From positions 1 through 5,573 of the forward strand of contig UQFM01000092.1 in the NCBI GenBank assembly GCA_900540295.1: a stretch of 5,573 nucleotides of DNA, read 5' to 3'. This DNA is from an uncultured Oscillospiraceae bacterium. Lineage in GTDB: Bacteria > Bacillota > Clostridia > Oscillospirales > Acutalibacteraceae. How positions within the stretch are numbered: position 1 is the first letter of the stretch; every line of letters begins with the position of its first letter. Of the stretch, positions 1 through 5,569 are shown one piece after another. The notes under the pieces are model-generated. The model worked only from the letters and a program-made list of their open reading frames with translations. It was not told the origin of the DNA and ran no database searches. The translations under genes and the position numbers were made by a program.

Positions 1-27
1 AGCGCGATAAGTTGAAAAGTGCCCGCA

Positions 28-50
28 GGACACGCCTTTTGGGCGTGTTC
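28..50. repeat. Short inverted repeat downstream of the histidine kinase
   Basis: A 9-bp stem (28-36 with 42-50, one G-T wobble) encloses a 5-base loop, about 18 bases past the kinase stop codon. The stem core is ACACGCC/GGCGTGT. Read on the minus strand, the only T-run (TTTT) comes about 11 bases after the stem, so it is a poor match to an intrinsic terminator. It could be a weak terminator or an mRNA-stabilising hairpin between the kinase and a gene lying left of the window. The rest of bases 1-67 holds no recognisable gene. Confidence 0.4.
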
Positions 51-67
51 GTACGTGTGTGTTATGG

Positions 68-1066
68 TTAAACAATGACTTTATAAAACTTAATATAAAA
101 TGCCGTGCCCTCGCCGACGCGGCTTTTCGCCTCGATGGTGGCGTGCTCACGCGCCAATATGGATTTAGAGAGCGCAAGACCTATGCCGACACTGTTTTCC
201 GAAGCGCCCTCGCCGTGATAAAATCGGTCAAAAATATGCGGCAGTTCGGTTTCGGGAATGCCGCAGCCGTTGTCGGCAATGCAGAGCATGTCGTAAATAT
301 TGGTTTCCTCGGTTGTAAAAACGATTTTTCCACCGTCTTCTGTATGTTCCAAGCAGTTTTTTACGATATTACCGATTGCCTCAGCACTCCAGCTGCGGTC
401 GCCTGTAAATGTGAAATCCGAAACTGCCGAAAAATCCAGTGTGATGTTGCGCAGGTCGGCGGTAATGAGAAACGGGGAAACCGCTTTTTCGACTGCCGAG
501 GCAATTTTTACAGGCTTTTCTTCCAGCTCGATTGTGCCTGCGTCCAATTTGGAAAGCTTTAACAGCGTGACAATCAGCCAGTTCATTTTTTCTGTCTGCG
601 CTTCAACGGTTTCCAAAAACTTTTCACGGTTTTGCGGGTCGGTTTCTGTCTTTAAAATATCCGTCATCACCGTCATTGCGGCAAGCGGTGTTTTCAGCTG
701 ATGGGAAATATCCGCAAGCGAATCCGCAAGACCGAGTTTTTCTTTTTGCAGTGCCGCGTTTTGCGAACGCAAAAGCAGAATGATTTTATATAGGTTGTTT
801 TTCAGTATGGACAGTTCACCCTCGGTATTGTCCTGAATATCCAAATCATATTCACCCGTACATACACGCATCAGATACGCATTCAGCCGTTCAATTTCCC
901 GATAGCGTTTTTGGGTGTAAAAGATATACCCCAACAGTGCCGCCGTACCCGATACAAGCACAAGCAGTGCACACCAAAGATTTAAAAATGCACAGATAAG
1001 CGCGGCGGCCGCCGTAGCCACCGCACCGAAAAGGATTGTATTCCGAAATTCTTTATTGTTCTGCAT
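68..1066 (-). CDS. Sensor histidine kinase, two membrane helices with minimal loop
   Basis: Membrane histidine kinase of 332 residues that autophosphorylates and passes the phosphate to the response regulator encoded just upstream. Two hydrophobic helices (about residues 10-28 and 31-50) are joined by only a few residues, so there is almost no extracellular sensor domain. A HAMP-like linker or coiled region (about 51-115) follows. The dimerisation/phosphoacceptor motif SHQLKTP has H122 as the likely phosphorylated histidine. The ATPase domain shows the N box (GNIVKNCLEHT, N237), the G1 box (DNGCG, D265), an F box (IFDRF, 278-282) and the G2 box (GIGLAL, 294-299), so the kinase core looks intact. 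I chose the ATG at 1066 over a TTG two codons upstream. Either start overlaps the end of the regulator gene, and no strong ribosome site is visible, which fits translational coupling. The short-loop layout resembles intramembrane-sensing kinases of Firmicutes, which often work with an ABC transporter; none is in this window. The signal sensed is unknown. Confidence 0.95.
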   Translation of the reverse strand: MQNNKEFRNTILFGAVATAAAALICAFLNLWCALLVLVSGTAALLGYIFYTQKRYREIERLNAYLMRVCTGEYDLDIQDNTEGELSILKNNLYKIILLLRSQNAALQKEKLGLADSLADISHQLKTPLAAMTVMTDILKTETDPQNREKFLETVEAQTEKMNWLIVTLLKLSKLDAGTIELEEKPVKIASAVEKAVSPFLITADLRNITLDFSAVSDFTFTGDRSWSAEAIGNIVKNCLEHTEDGGKIVFTTEETNIYDMLCIADNGCGIPETELPHIFDRFYHGEGASENSVGIGLALSKSILAREHATIEAKSRVGEGTAFYIKFYKVIV

Positions 1067-1736
1067 TGTCAATCACATACCCGAGACCCCGCACGGTTTT
1101 TATAATGACAGGGTCGTCGGAATTCTCCTCAATTTTATCCCGCAGCCGTTTGATATAAACGGTGAGGGTGTTGTCGTTGACAAAATCACCGCTGACGTCC
1201 CAAATTTCTTCCAAAAGCTGTGTGCGTGTGAGAATGTGCCCGCGGTTATGCAAAAGAATTAACAGCAATCGGTATTCCATAGCGGTCAGAAAAACATCTC
1301 TGCCGTTCTTATATACCTTGGCTTCGTTTGTGCGTACTTCCAAATTGCGCAGACGGATAATTCCGTCGGGGTTGTCTGCTTTACATCGGCGCAGAACGCT
1401 TTTCATCCGCGCAAGCAGTTCTTTTATGCGAAACGGTTTGGAAATATAGTCGTCCGCGCCCAGCTCCAAGCCCATAACCACATTGACCTCGTCGTCAAAC
1501 GCGGTCAGAAAAATAACGGGTGCATCGCCCTTTTGCCGCACGGCGCGGCATACGTCATAGCCGTTACCGTCGGGGAGTGTGAGGTCGAGAATATGCAGTG
1601 CGAAATCTTTTTCGGCAATGGTATGCAATGCATCCGCAACCGTTTTGCAGACGGTCACCGCGAAGCCCTCACTCTTTAAAGAATAAGCAAGACCCAAAGC
1701 AATCGCGTCATCATCTTCTAAAACCAAAATATCCAT
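1053..1736 (-). CDS. OmpR/PhoB-family response regulator
   Basis: Cytoplasmic DNA-binding response regulator of 227 residues, the usual length for the family. The N-terminal receiver domain (about 1-115) has the acidic pair D8/D9, the phosphoacceptor D51 (HILDLTLPDGNG), T78 (FLTAF) and K100 (ISKPF). The C-terminal winged-helix domain (about 128-224) has the family pattern LTAMEYRLL, the segment FVNDNTLTVYIKRLRDKIE carrying the recognition helix, and the closing hairpin VRGLGYVI. The start at 1736 is preferred to one 11 codons upstream because it begins directly with the receiver strand MDILVLEDDD, has GGAAGGTG at a good distance, and leaves the -10 box outside the gene. The last 14 bases overlap the kinase gene, the standard arrangement for a cognate pair. 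The DNTLTV recognition segment is like that of regulators paired with short-loop kinases (BceR/GraR type), but the targets cannot be read from the sequence. Autoregulation is plausible, not shown. Confidence 0.96.
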   Translation of the reverse strand: MDILVLEDDDAIALGLAYSLKSEGFAVTVCKTVADALHTIAEKDFALHILDLTLPDGNGYDVCRAVRQKGDAPVIFLTAFDDEVNVVMGLELGADDYISKPFRIKELLARMKSVLRRCKADNPDGIIRLRNLEVRTNEAKVYKNGRDVFLTAMEYRLLLILLHNRGHILTRTQLLEEIWDVSGDFVNDNTLTVYIKRLRDKIEENSDDPVIIKTVRGLGYVIDNAEQ

Positions 1737-1742
1737 TTGCCG

Positions 1743-1750
1743 CACCTTCC
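1743..1750 (-). promoter_or_regulatory. Ribosome binding site of the response regulator
   Basis: GGAAGGTG on the minus strand, 6 bases before the ATG at 1736. It decides the start: the upstream in-frame start near 1769 would sit over the promoter -10 box. Confidence 0.75.
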
Positions 1751-1759
1751 TTTTAGAAG

Positions 1760-1788
1760 AGTATAGCACAAAGCGTTGCAGGTTTCCA
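1760..1788 (-). promoter_or_regulatory. Sigma-A type promoter for the two-component operon, extended -10
   Basis: Reading on the minus strand, a -35-like TGGAAA (1788-1783, 4 of 6 to consensus) is followed after 17 bases by TATACT (1765-1760, 5 of 6). The -10 box carries an extended TGC directly before it (1768-1766). Predicted transcription start is near 1753, giving a leader of under 20 bases. It lies inside the 63-base gap after the fucosidase stop, so the regulator and kinase can be expressed independently of the fucosidase. The weak -35 with an extended -10 would suit an activator-assisted promoter (inference). Confidence 0.65.
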
Positions 1789-1799
1789 TTACAAAACGG

Positions 1800-4196
1800 T
1801 CACTTTCCGTAAGCGGCAAACAGTTTATAGGTTTTGCCTGTTTTTGTCGGGAATACCAAAAAGCCGTCCTCGGTATACTTATCCGCACAGCTGTTTTCGG
1901 CGTCGTGGTGCAATGTGCCGTTTTCTACCGCGATTCGGCACGTTTGCCCTGCGCGCGAAAGGACTTCGGCAGTTTGTAACTGACCGTTTTTCCAAATGAG
2001 ATGCAGTTCAAAGTTGCCGCGCGCAACCAATCCGCAGATTTCACCGTTTTGCCACGCGCTCGGCAGTGCAGGCAGTAAATCGATGCCGTCCGTGTGGCTT
2101 TGCATCAGCAGTTCCGCCACCGCCGCCGTAAATCCGAAATTGCCGTCAATTTGGAACGGCGGGTGTACATCCCAAAGATTTACATGAATGCCGTATCGAA
2201 TCAGCATCCCCATTAACTGTAAGGCACGGTCACCCTCGCAGGTGCGCGCCCGCGAACAGATGCGCTGTGCCATTGCCCAGCCCGTGGATTTGTCGCCGCG
2301 GTCATTTAAGGATACAATCGCCGCTTTGAGCTGTTCGGGATTTTTGCGGCGGTCAATGAGATTCCCGGGGTATAGCCCCAACAGATGCGACAAATGCCGA
2401 TGGTGCTTTTGTCCGATGGTGCCGAGCGCCGTTTCATGGTACCACTCTTTAATTTGTCCGCTTTCGCCGATTTCAATCGGACGCAGTTTCTGAAGGATTT
2501 CTTTGCGGCGCGCACACTTTTCTGTATCCGCACCGAGTGCTTCGGCGGCTTGCGTGACGTCGCGGAACAACTGCCAAAGCATGGATTGCTCATATGTATT
2601 GCCCGCGGTGCGCGGACCGTGTTCGGGGGAAAAGCAGGGGGAGGTGATTAACCGTCCGTCCTTTTCTAAAAGCAGAGATTCAAAATAATCCGCCGCCTCA
2701 TCGAGCATCGGGTAAATTTCTTCTTTCAAAACCGTTTTGTCACAGGTGTATTCATAAATCTCATACACATTGTGTAAAATCCACGCCACCGCCACAGGCG
2801 ACCAACCCCAAGAAAAATCCCAGCCCGGGCAGGTCCAGCCGAACGGCGTGTTCTGCGTGTGAAACAAAAATCCGTTTCTTTCGCCCTCGCGGCTTTCCCG
2901 ACCTGTATACACCGCCGCTGTTACGCGCCCGGGGGCGCAAAGCGACTGCACATAGCGCAGAAGCGGTGTTGCGCATTCCGAGAGATTCGCGGTAAAGGTC
3001 GGCCAGTAGTTCATTTGCAGATTGATGTTTAAGTGGTAGTCACAGCTCCACGCGGGCGTGTCGGAATGATTCCAAATGCCCTGCAAATTCGAGGGCGTGA
3101 CATTCGTTTCTCTGGAAGAAGAGATGGTCAGATACCGCCCGTATTGGTACAGCAGTTCTTCCAAGGTACGCCGTGCTTTTGCATCGCAGTTCGGCTTGTT
3201 ATAGGTGCGCACAAGCCTGTCTGTCGGGATTTGGGCGCCGCCGCCCAAAGAAAGCGAGGTGCGGGTATACAGCGCGCGGTAATCCGCAATATGCCGTTCC
3301 AGCAGTGCCGCAAAGCCGACGGATTTTGCCGCCTTTGCCGTATTTTCTACGCGTGCCGCCACTGTCTCGGGCGTTTCGCGGCTGCGGTAGACAGGGTAGT
3401 TGTCAAGATAATCGGTATCTAATGCGAAGTACAGGGTCAGCGTGCTAGCGTTTTCTACGCGCAGTGCGTCGCCGTTCGGTGTTATCGTACCGTCACATTC
3501 CGCTTCCAGCCTTGCGCAAAAAACCAAGCCGTTATCCTCTAATCTGCCGAAATGGGACAATCCGCTGCGGTCTGCCGTGACTTTTGCGCCGTGGTGGGCG
3601 GGGTAGCGCACGGTAAGATTCAGCGGTACGTTTTCGCGCTGTATACGAAGTACAGCGGCGTTATCGGGATAGCTTACAAAATAGGTGCGCGTTTCCGTCA
3701 CTGTCTTGCCCGATTTTTTCCAACGTATTGCCGTTTCGGAAACCGCCGTGTCCAAATCCAATTCGCGGCGATATGTATCTGTGCGCCGTGCGGGGGGATC
3801 AAAATCCATCTGTATTTCTCCGCAGCACTGATACGCGCCGTAGCCGTCGGTTTCACCGACCAGCTTGTCGCAAAGCCGACTGCCCTCGCTGTCGTTTCCG
3901 TCGGCAAAGGCGGCGCGTGCCGCCGCAAAATAGTCCGCGCGTGTTTTGCCGTTTTCGTCCGTACCGCAAATATTGCCGCCGCAGTAATTCGGGCGTTTCG
4001 GCGAAGGACCGCCCGTCCAAAATGACTTGCAGTTGACCGTGATGCATTCCTGTTTGACGCCGCCGAGCGCCGACAGCCCTAAAGAGCCGTTGCCGATTGG
4101 CAGTGCGGCTTGTTCCCAAACGGAATCAGCGGATTTTTGCAACAGTCTGTGCTTTAATTTCAGCTTATTATATGGTTTTTCAAAAAAAATCTTCAT
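1800..4196 (-). CDS. GH95 alpha-L-fucosidase, cytoplasmic
   Basis: Glycoside hydrolase of family GH95, 798 residues, near the usual length for single-domain members. The family cleaves alpha-1,2-linked L-fucose (some members L-galactose) from oligosaccharides by an inverting mechanism. The N-terminal beta-sandwich (about 14-270) opens with the typical WEQAALPIGNGSLG. The helical barrel core (about 300-700) contains LQGIWN, then YHLNINLQMNYWP, with N390 and N392 matching the paired catalytic asparagines of Bifidobacterium AfcA. CFSPEHG gives E525 as the likely acid, and FQIDGNFG gives D684, equivalent to the catalytic aspartate. A C-terminal beta domain follows (about 710-798). All catalytic residues are present, so the enzyme should be active. 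There is no signal peptide, so it should act on imported glycans. The ATG at 4196 is chosen because AAGGA lies 8 bases upstream; the longer open frame runs through the promoter and into the divergent gene. Substrate (milk or mucin glycans, plant xyloglucan) cannot be told from sequence, and no transporter or fucose-catabolic gene is adjacent. Confidence 0.95.
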   Translation of the reverse strand: MKIFFEKPYNKLKLKHRLLQKSADSVWEQAALPIGNGSLGLSALGGVKQECITVNCKSFWTGGPSPKRPNYCGGNICGTDENGKTRADYFAAARAAFADGNDSEGSRLCDKLVGETDGYGAYQCCGEIQMDFDPPARRTDTYRRELDLDTAVSETAIRWKKSGKTVTETRTYFVSYPDNAAVLRIQRENVPLNLTVRYPAHHGAKVTADRSGLSHFGRLEDNGLVFCARLEAECDGTITPNGDALRVENASTLTLYFALDTDYLDNYPVYRSRETPETVAARVENTAKAAKSVGFAALLERHIADYRALYTRTSLSLGGGAQIPTDRLVRTYNKPNCDAKARRTLEELLYQYGRYLTISSSRETNVTPSNLQGIWNHSDTPAWSCDYHLNINLQMNYWPTFTANLSECATPLLRYVQSLCAPGRVTAAVYTGRESREGERNGFLFHTQNTPFGWTCPGWDFSWGWSPVAVAWILHNVYEIYEYTCDKTVLKEEIYPMLDEAADYFESLLLEKDGRLITSPCFSPEHGPRTAGNTYEQSMLWQLFRDVTQAAEALGADTEKCARRKEILQKLRPIEIGESGQIKEWYHETALGTIGQKHHRHLSHLLGLYPGNLIDRRKNPEQLKAAIVSLNDRGDKSTGWAMAQRICSRARTCEGDRALQLMGMLIRYGIHVNLWDVHPPFQIDGNFGFTAAVAELLMQSHTDGIDLLPALPSAWQNGEICGLVARGNFELHLIWKNGQLQTAEVLSRAGQTCRIAVENGTLHHDAENSCADKYTEDGFLVFPTKTGKTYKLFAAYGK

Positions 4197-4204
4197 ATAC
4201 GAAT

Positions 4205-4209
4205 TCCTT
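4205..4209 (-). promoter_or_regulatory. Ribosome binding site of the GH95 gene
   Basis: AAGGA on the minus strand, 8 bases before the ATG at 4196. It supports this start over the 69-codon N-terminal extension that the open frame would allow. Confidence 0.75.
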
Positions 4210-4226
4210 TTTATAAGATATACTCT

Positions 4227-4255
4227 ATTGTAACACATGCACAATATTTTGACAA
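4227..4255 (-). promoter_or_regulatory. Sigma-A promoter for the GH95 gene (left arm of divergent pair)
   Basis: On the minus strand, TTGTCA (4255-4250, 5 of 6 to consensus) and TACAAT (4232-4227, 5 of 6) are separated by exactly 17 bases, and TGT directly precedes the -10 as an extended element. Predicted start is near 4220, leaving a leader of about 24 bases. Its -35 box is only 4 bases from the -35 box of the opposing promoter. Confidence 0.8.
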
Positions 4256-4259
4256 TAAA

Positions 4260-4288
4260 TTGACAAAAATTTCCGTTTCTGTTACAAT
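4260..4288 (+). promoter_or_regulatory. Sigma-A promoter for the dockerin gene (right arm of divergent pair)
   Basis: A perfect TTGACA (4260-4265), a 17-base spacer and TACAAT (4283-4288), with TGT before the -10 as an extended element. Predicted start is near 4295, so the 5' leader is only about 16 bases and begins at the Shine-Dalgarno sequence. On paper this is a strong promoter. The -10 regions of this and the opposing promoter form a perfect inverted repeat (TGTTACAAT at 4280-4288 against its complement at 4227-4235). Confidence 0.85.
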
Positions 4289-4294
4289 CTTTTT

Positions 4295-4301
4295 GAGAGG
4301 A
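4295..4301 (+). promoter_or_regulatory. Ribosome binding site of the dockerin gene
   Basis: GAGAGGA, ending 9 bases before the ATG at 4311. It fixes the start there. An in-frame TTG at 4260 is part of the -35 box and would not be in the transcript. Confidence 0.75.
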
Positions 4302-4310
4302 ACGGTTCAA

Positions 4311-5309
4311 ATGAAAAAAAGTCTGAAAAAACAAGTTTCGTGTTTGCTTTGTGCGGTCATCCTGCTGTGCAGTATTGTTCCTGCTTTTGCAGAAACGCCG
4401 CAAAACGGTTTGGAGCCGAATTGTGTGTATCTCGGCGATGCAGATGAAAACGGGGCGGTCACTGCAACGGATGCGCGCCGTATTTTACAGGCGGCTTCGG
4501 GCGCCCGAACCCTTTCGGCGCAGATTGCCGACATAGCAGATTTGAATCGGGACGGGCGTATTACGGCGGTGGACGCACGCTATGCACTGCAAACGGCTTC
4601 GGGCGTGCGTGCAAAGCAGATTTTGAATACGCAGACAGGCGAAATCACTGTGGAAGTTCGTAAAATCCCGACGACGCAGGCGGAAATTTTAGCATATTTC
4701 AATACGGCAATCAACGACGTGAAGCCGAATGCCAAACGGGTTCGGCTTCTGCATGAGATAAACAGCAGCGCGGGGGAAATCCAAGGGAATCTGCCTGACA
4801 GTTTACGCAGTATGGCGAGCAGTTTGATTGCGACCAATATGGGCGAAAAGGACCTTTCGCAGCTTGCGCCCGCTATGGTGAATGCAACCACTGCCGCGCA
4901 GAGAAACGCCATGTTTCCTGTGGAAAATACCAATTGGTCAAGCCGTTTGACGGAAGCGGATATCCTTTCGGCGGCGCTTACAGAGGCAAACGGTATCTAC
5001 ACGATTGAAATTTCGGTGAAGCCCGATGCACCGAGTACAAATGTCGGTGCGGGTCTCGGGCATAACGGCAAGGTGTTTTCCGTCATTTCCCCTTCTGTGA
5101 TTACGGATAATGCGGGTACTGCCGCAAGCATGGTGCGCAATGTAAAGGTCGCGCACCGCGACGGTAAAGTGCGCGTTACGGTAGACAGCGCGACGGGGCA
5201 TGTGCTGTCTGCGGATTATTACTTCGTGTGGGAAATGTCCATGTCTGTACTCGGTATGGAAATGTCCATACCGTTCGGATTGGAAAAAAATTTCTCGGTG
5301 GAATGGTAA
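4311..5309 (+). CDS. Secreted protein: N-terminal type I dockerin plus uncharacterised C-terminal domain
   Basis: Exported protein of 332 residues. A Sec signal peptide covers residues 1-27: lysine-rich start, hydrophobic core, AFA cleavage site before E28. It is followed by a type I dockerin (about 40-100) built of two duplicated calcium-binding loops. Loop 1 has D43, D45, N47, D54 (GDADENGAVTATDARRIL); loop 2 has D77, N79, D81, D88 (ADLNRDGRITAVDARYAL). Each loop is followed by a helix ending in ASG. Type I dockerins bind cohesins on scaffold proteins. Residues 101-332 show no catalytic motif I recognise: a helical stretch (about 121-215) leads into strand-rich sequence with NVGAGLGHNGKVFSV (244-258), a DGKVRVTVDSATGHV turn (285-299) and alternating strands to the C-terminus. 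From memory this resembles the C-terminal part of unnamed secreted or lipoprotein-like Clostridia proteins; I cannot confirm this. It has no cell-wall anchor motif, and no cohesin or scaffoldin is in the window. It is transcribed divergently from GH95 and ends at an intrinsic terminator. Confidence 0.9.
   Translation: MKKSLKKQVSCLLCAVILLCSIVPAFAETPQNGLEPNCVYLGDADENGAVTATDARRILQAASGARTLSAQIADIADLNRDGRITAVDARYALQTASGVRAKQILNTQTGEITVEVRKIPTTQAEILAYFNTAINDVKPNAKRVRLLHEINSSAGEIQGNLPDSLRSMASSLIATNMGEKDLSQLAPAMVNATTAAQRNAMFPVENTNWSSRLTEADILSAALTEANGIYTIEISVKPDAPSTNVGAGLGHNGKVFSVISPSVITDNAGTAASMVRNVKVAHRDGKVRVTVDSATGHVLSADYYFVWEMSMSVLGMEMSIPFGLEKNFSVEW
5231..5273 (+). repeat. Repeated 12-mer and palindrome inside the dockerin gene
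   Basis: GGAAATGTCCAT occurs at 5231-5242 and again at 5258-5269, in frame and 27 bases apart, encoding the repeated EMSM/EMSI. The second copy lies in a perfect inverted repeat of 9 bp with a 4-base loop (5252-5260 with 5265-5273). It may only reflect alternating beta-strand coding. No T-run follows, so it is not a terminator. Confidence 0.5.
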
Positions 5310-5329
5310 ATTTTTAAAAGAATATGTGT

Positions 5330-5359
5330 ACGGCGGCAGAAAACTCTGCCGCTGTTTTT
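5330..5359 (+). terminator. Intrinsic terminator after the dockerin gene
   Basis: A strong GC stem, GCGGCAGA (5333-5340) paired with TCTGCCGC (5345-5352), encloses the loop AAAC. It is extended outward by G-T, C-G and A-T pairs and followed by TTTTT (5355-5359). It begins about 20 bases after the stop codon at 5307-5309 and separates this gene from the next promoter. Confidence 0.9.
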
Positions 5360-5392
5360 ACATATAAATTTTCAAATAACATAAAATATTTA

Positions 5393-5421
5393 TTGACAAA
5401 CAATAAAAATTGTGCTAAAAC
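5393..5421 (+). promoter_or_regulatory. Sigma-A promoter for the small membrane ORF, extended -10
   Basis: A perfect TTGACA (5393-5398), a 17-base spacer and TAAAAC (5416-5421, 4 of 6 to consensus), with TGC directly before the -10 (5413-5415). Predicted start is near 5428, leaving a leader of about 25 bases. It lies in the AT-rich part of the 143-base gap, after the terminator. Confidence 0.7.
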
Positions 5422-5440
5422 TAAAACAAGAAAATCCCAA

Positions 5441-5446
5441 AGGAGG
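5441..5446 (+). promoter_or_regulatory. Near-perfect ribosome binding site of the small ORF
   Basis: AGGAGG, 6 bases before the ATG at 5453. Strong, well-spaced initiation supports translation from here even though the reading frame is only 38 codons, and it excludes the longer upstream reading of the frame. Confidence 0.85.
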
Positions 5447-5452
5447 AATTTT

Positions 5453-5569
5453 ATGCGTACAGGGTACGTTCGGTTTTTAAGAGGGTTATTGATTTTATTC
5501 GGTGCGGGGTTAGCGGCATTCGCTGTTTTTTTACTGCCGTATTTTGCCGAGCTTGCCGCACAGCATTAA
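5453..5569 (+). CDS. 38-residue membrane ORF, possibly a truncated DUF2975 protein
   Basis: The frame encodes 38 residues: a basic start (MRTGYVRFLR), one hydrophobic helix (about 11-30) and a short tail ending FAELAAQH. It has its own promoter and an excellent ribosome site, so it is very likely translated. The pattern of a basic helix start, a hydrophobic run, then LP followed by an alanine-rich turn resembles, from memory, the first membrane helix of DUF2975 proteins, four-helix membrane proteins of Firmicutes. In that family the turn is usually followed by Tyr-Pro-Glu. Here the next bases are TAA, ACA, G, so a stop sits where the tyrosine codon would be. Either this is a gene truncated by a nonsense mutation or sequencing error, or a true small membrane peptide. 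The window ends four bases after the stop, so the downstream sequence cannot be examined. The translated ORF is well supported; the family assignment is weak. Confidence 0.6.
   Translation: MRTGYVRFLRGLLILFGAGLAAFAVFLLPYFAELAAQH

Noticed and set aside
28..50. Calling the left-edge hairpin an intrinsic terminator
   Set aside because: No T-run directly follows the stem on either strand, so it is listed only as an inverted repeat.
59..562. Plus-strand ORF of 167 codons opposite the histidine kinase
   Set aside because: It lies antisense to clear kinase catalytic motifs and shows no recognisable domain; a shadow frame.
1067..1072. TTG start for the histidine kinase at 1072
   Set aside because: It adds only two residues; the ATG at 1066 is the simpler choice, although neither has a strong ribosome site and the TTG cannot be excluded.
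3033..4036. Several plus-strand ORFs of 90-157 codons opposite the fucosidase
   Set aside because: They lie wholly antisense to a well-supported GH95 gene, with no known motifs; typical shadows of GC-richer coding DNA.
4260..4310. TTG start for the dockerin protein 17 codons upstream
   Set aside because: The TTG is part of the -35 box, and the ATG at 4311 has a ribosome site and begins a textbook signal peptide.
4341..4372. Possible lipoprotein signal in the dockerin protein (Cys at residues 11, 14, 20)
   Set aside because: None has a proper lipobox: small residues are missing before C20, and the others precede or interrupt the hydrophobic core. AFA before E28 is a standard signal peptidase I site.
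4197..4403. N-terminal 69-codon extension of the fucosidase frame
   Set aside because: It crosses both divergent promoters and the start of the dockerin gene, has no family similarity, and a good ribosome site sits before the ATG at 4196.
5324..5452. Longer version of the small ORF starting upstream
   Set aside because: It would begin at the terminator hairpin and run through the promoter; the ATG at 5453 has a near-perfect ribosome site.
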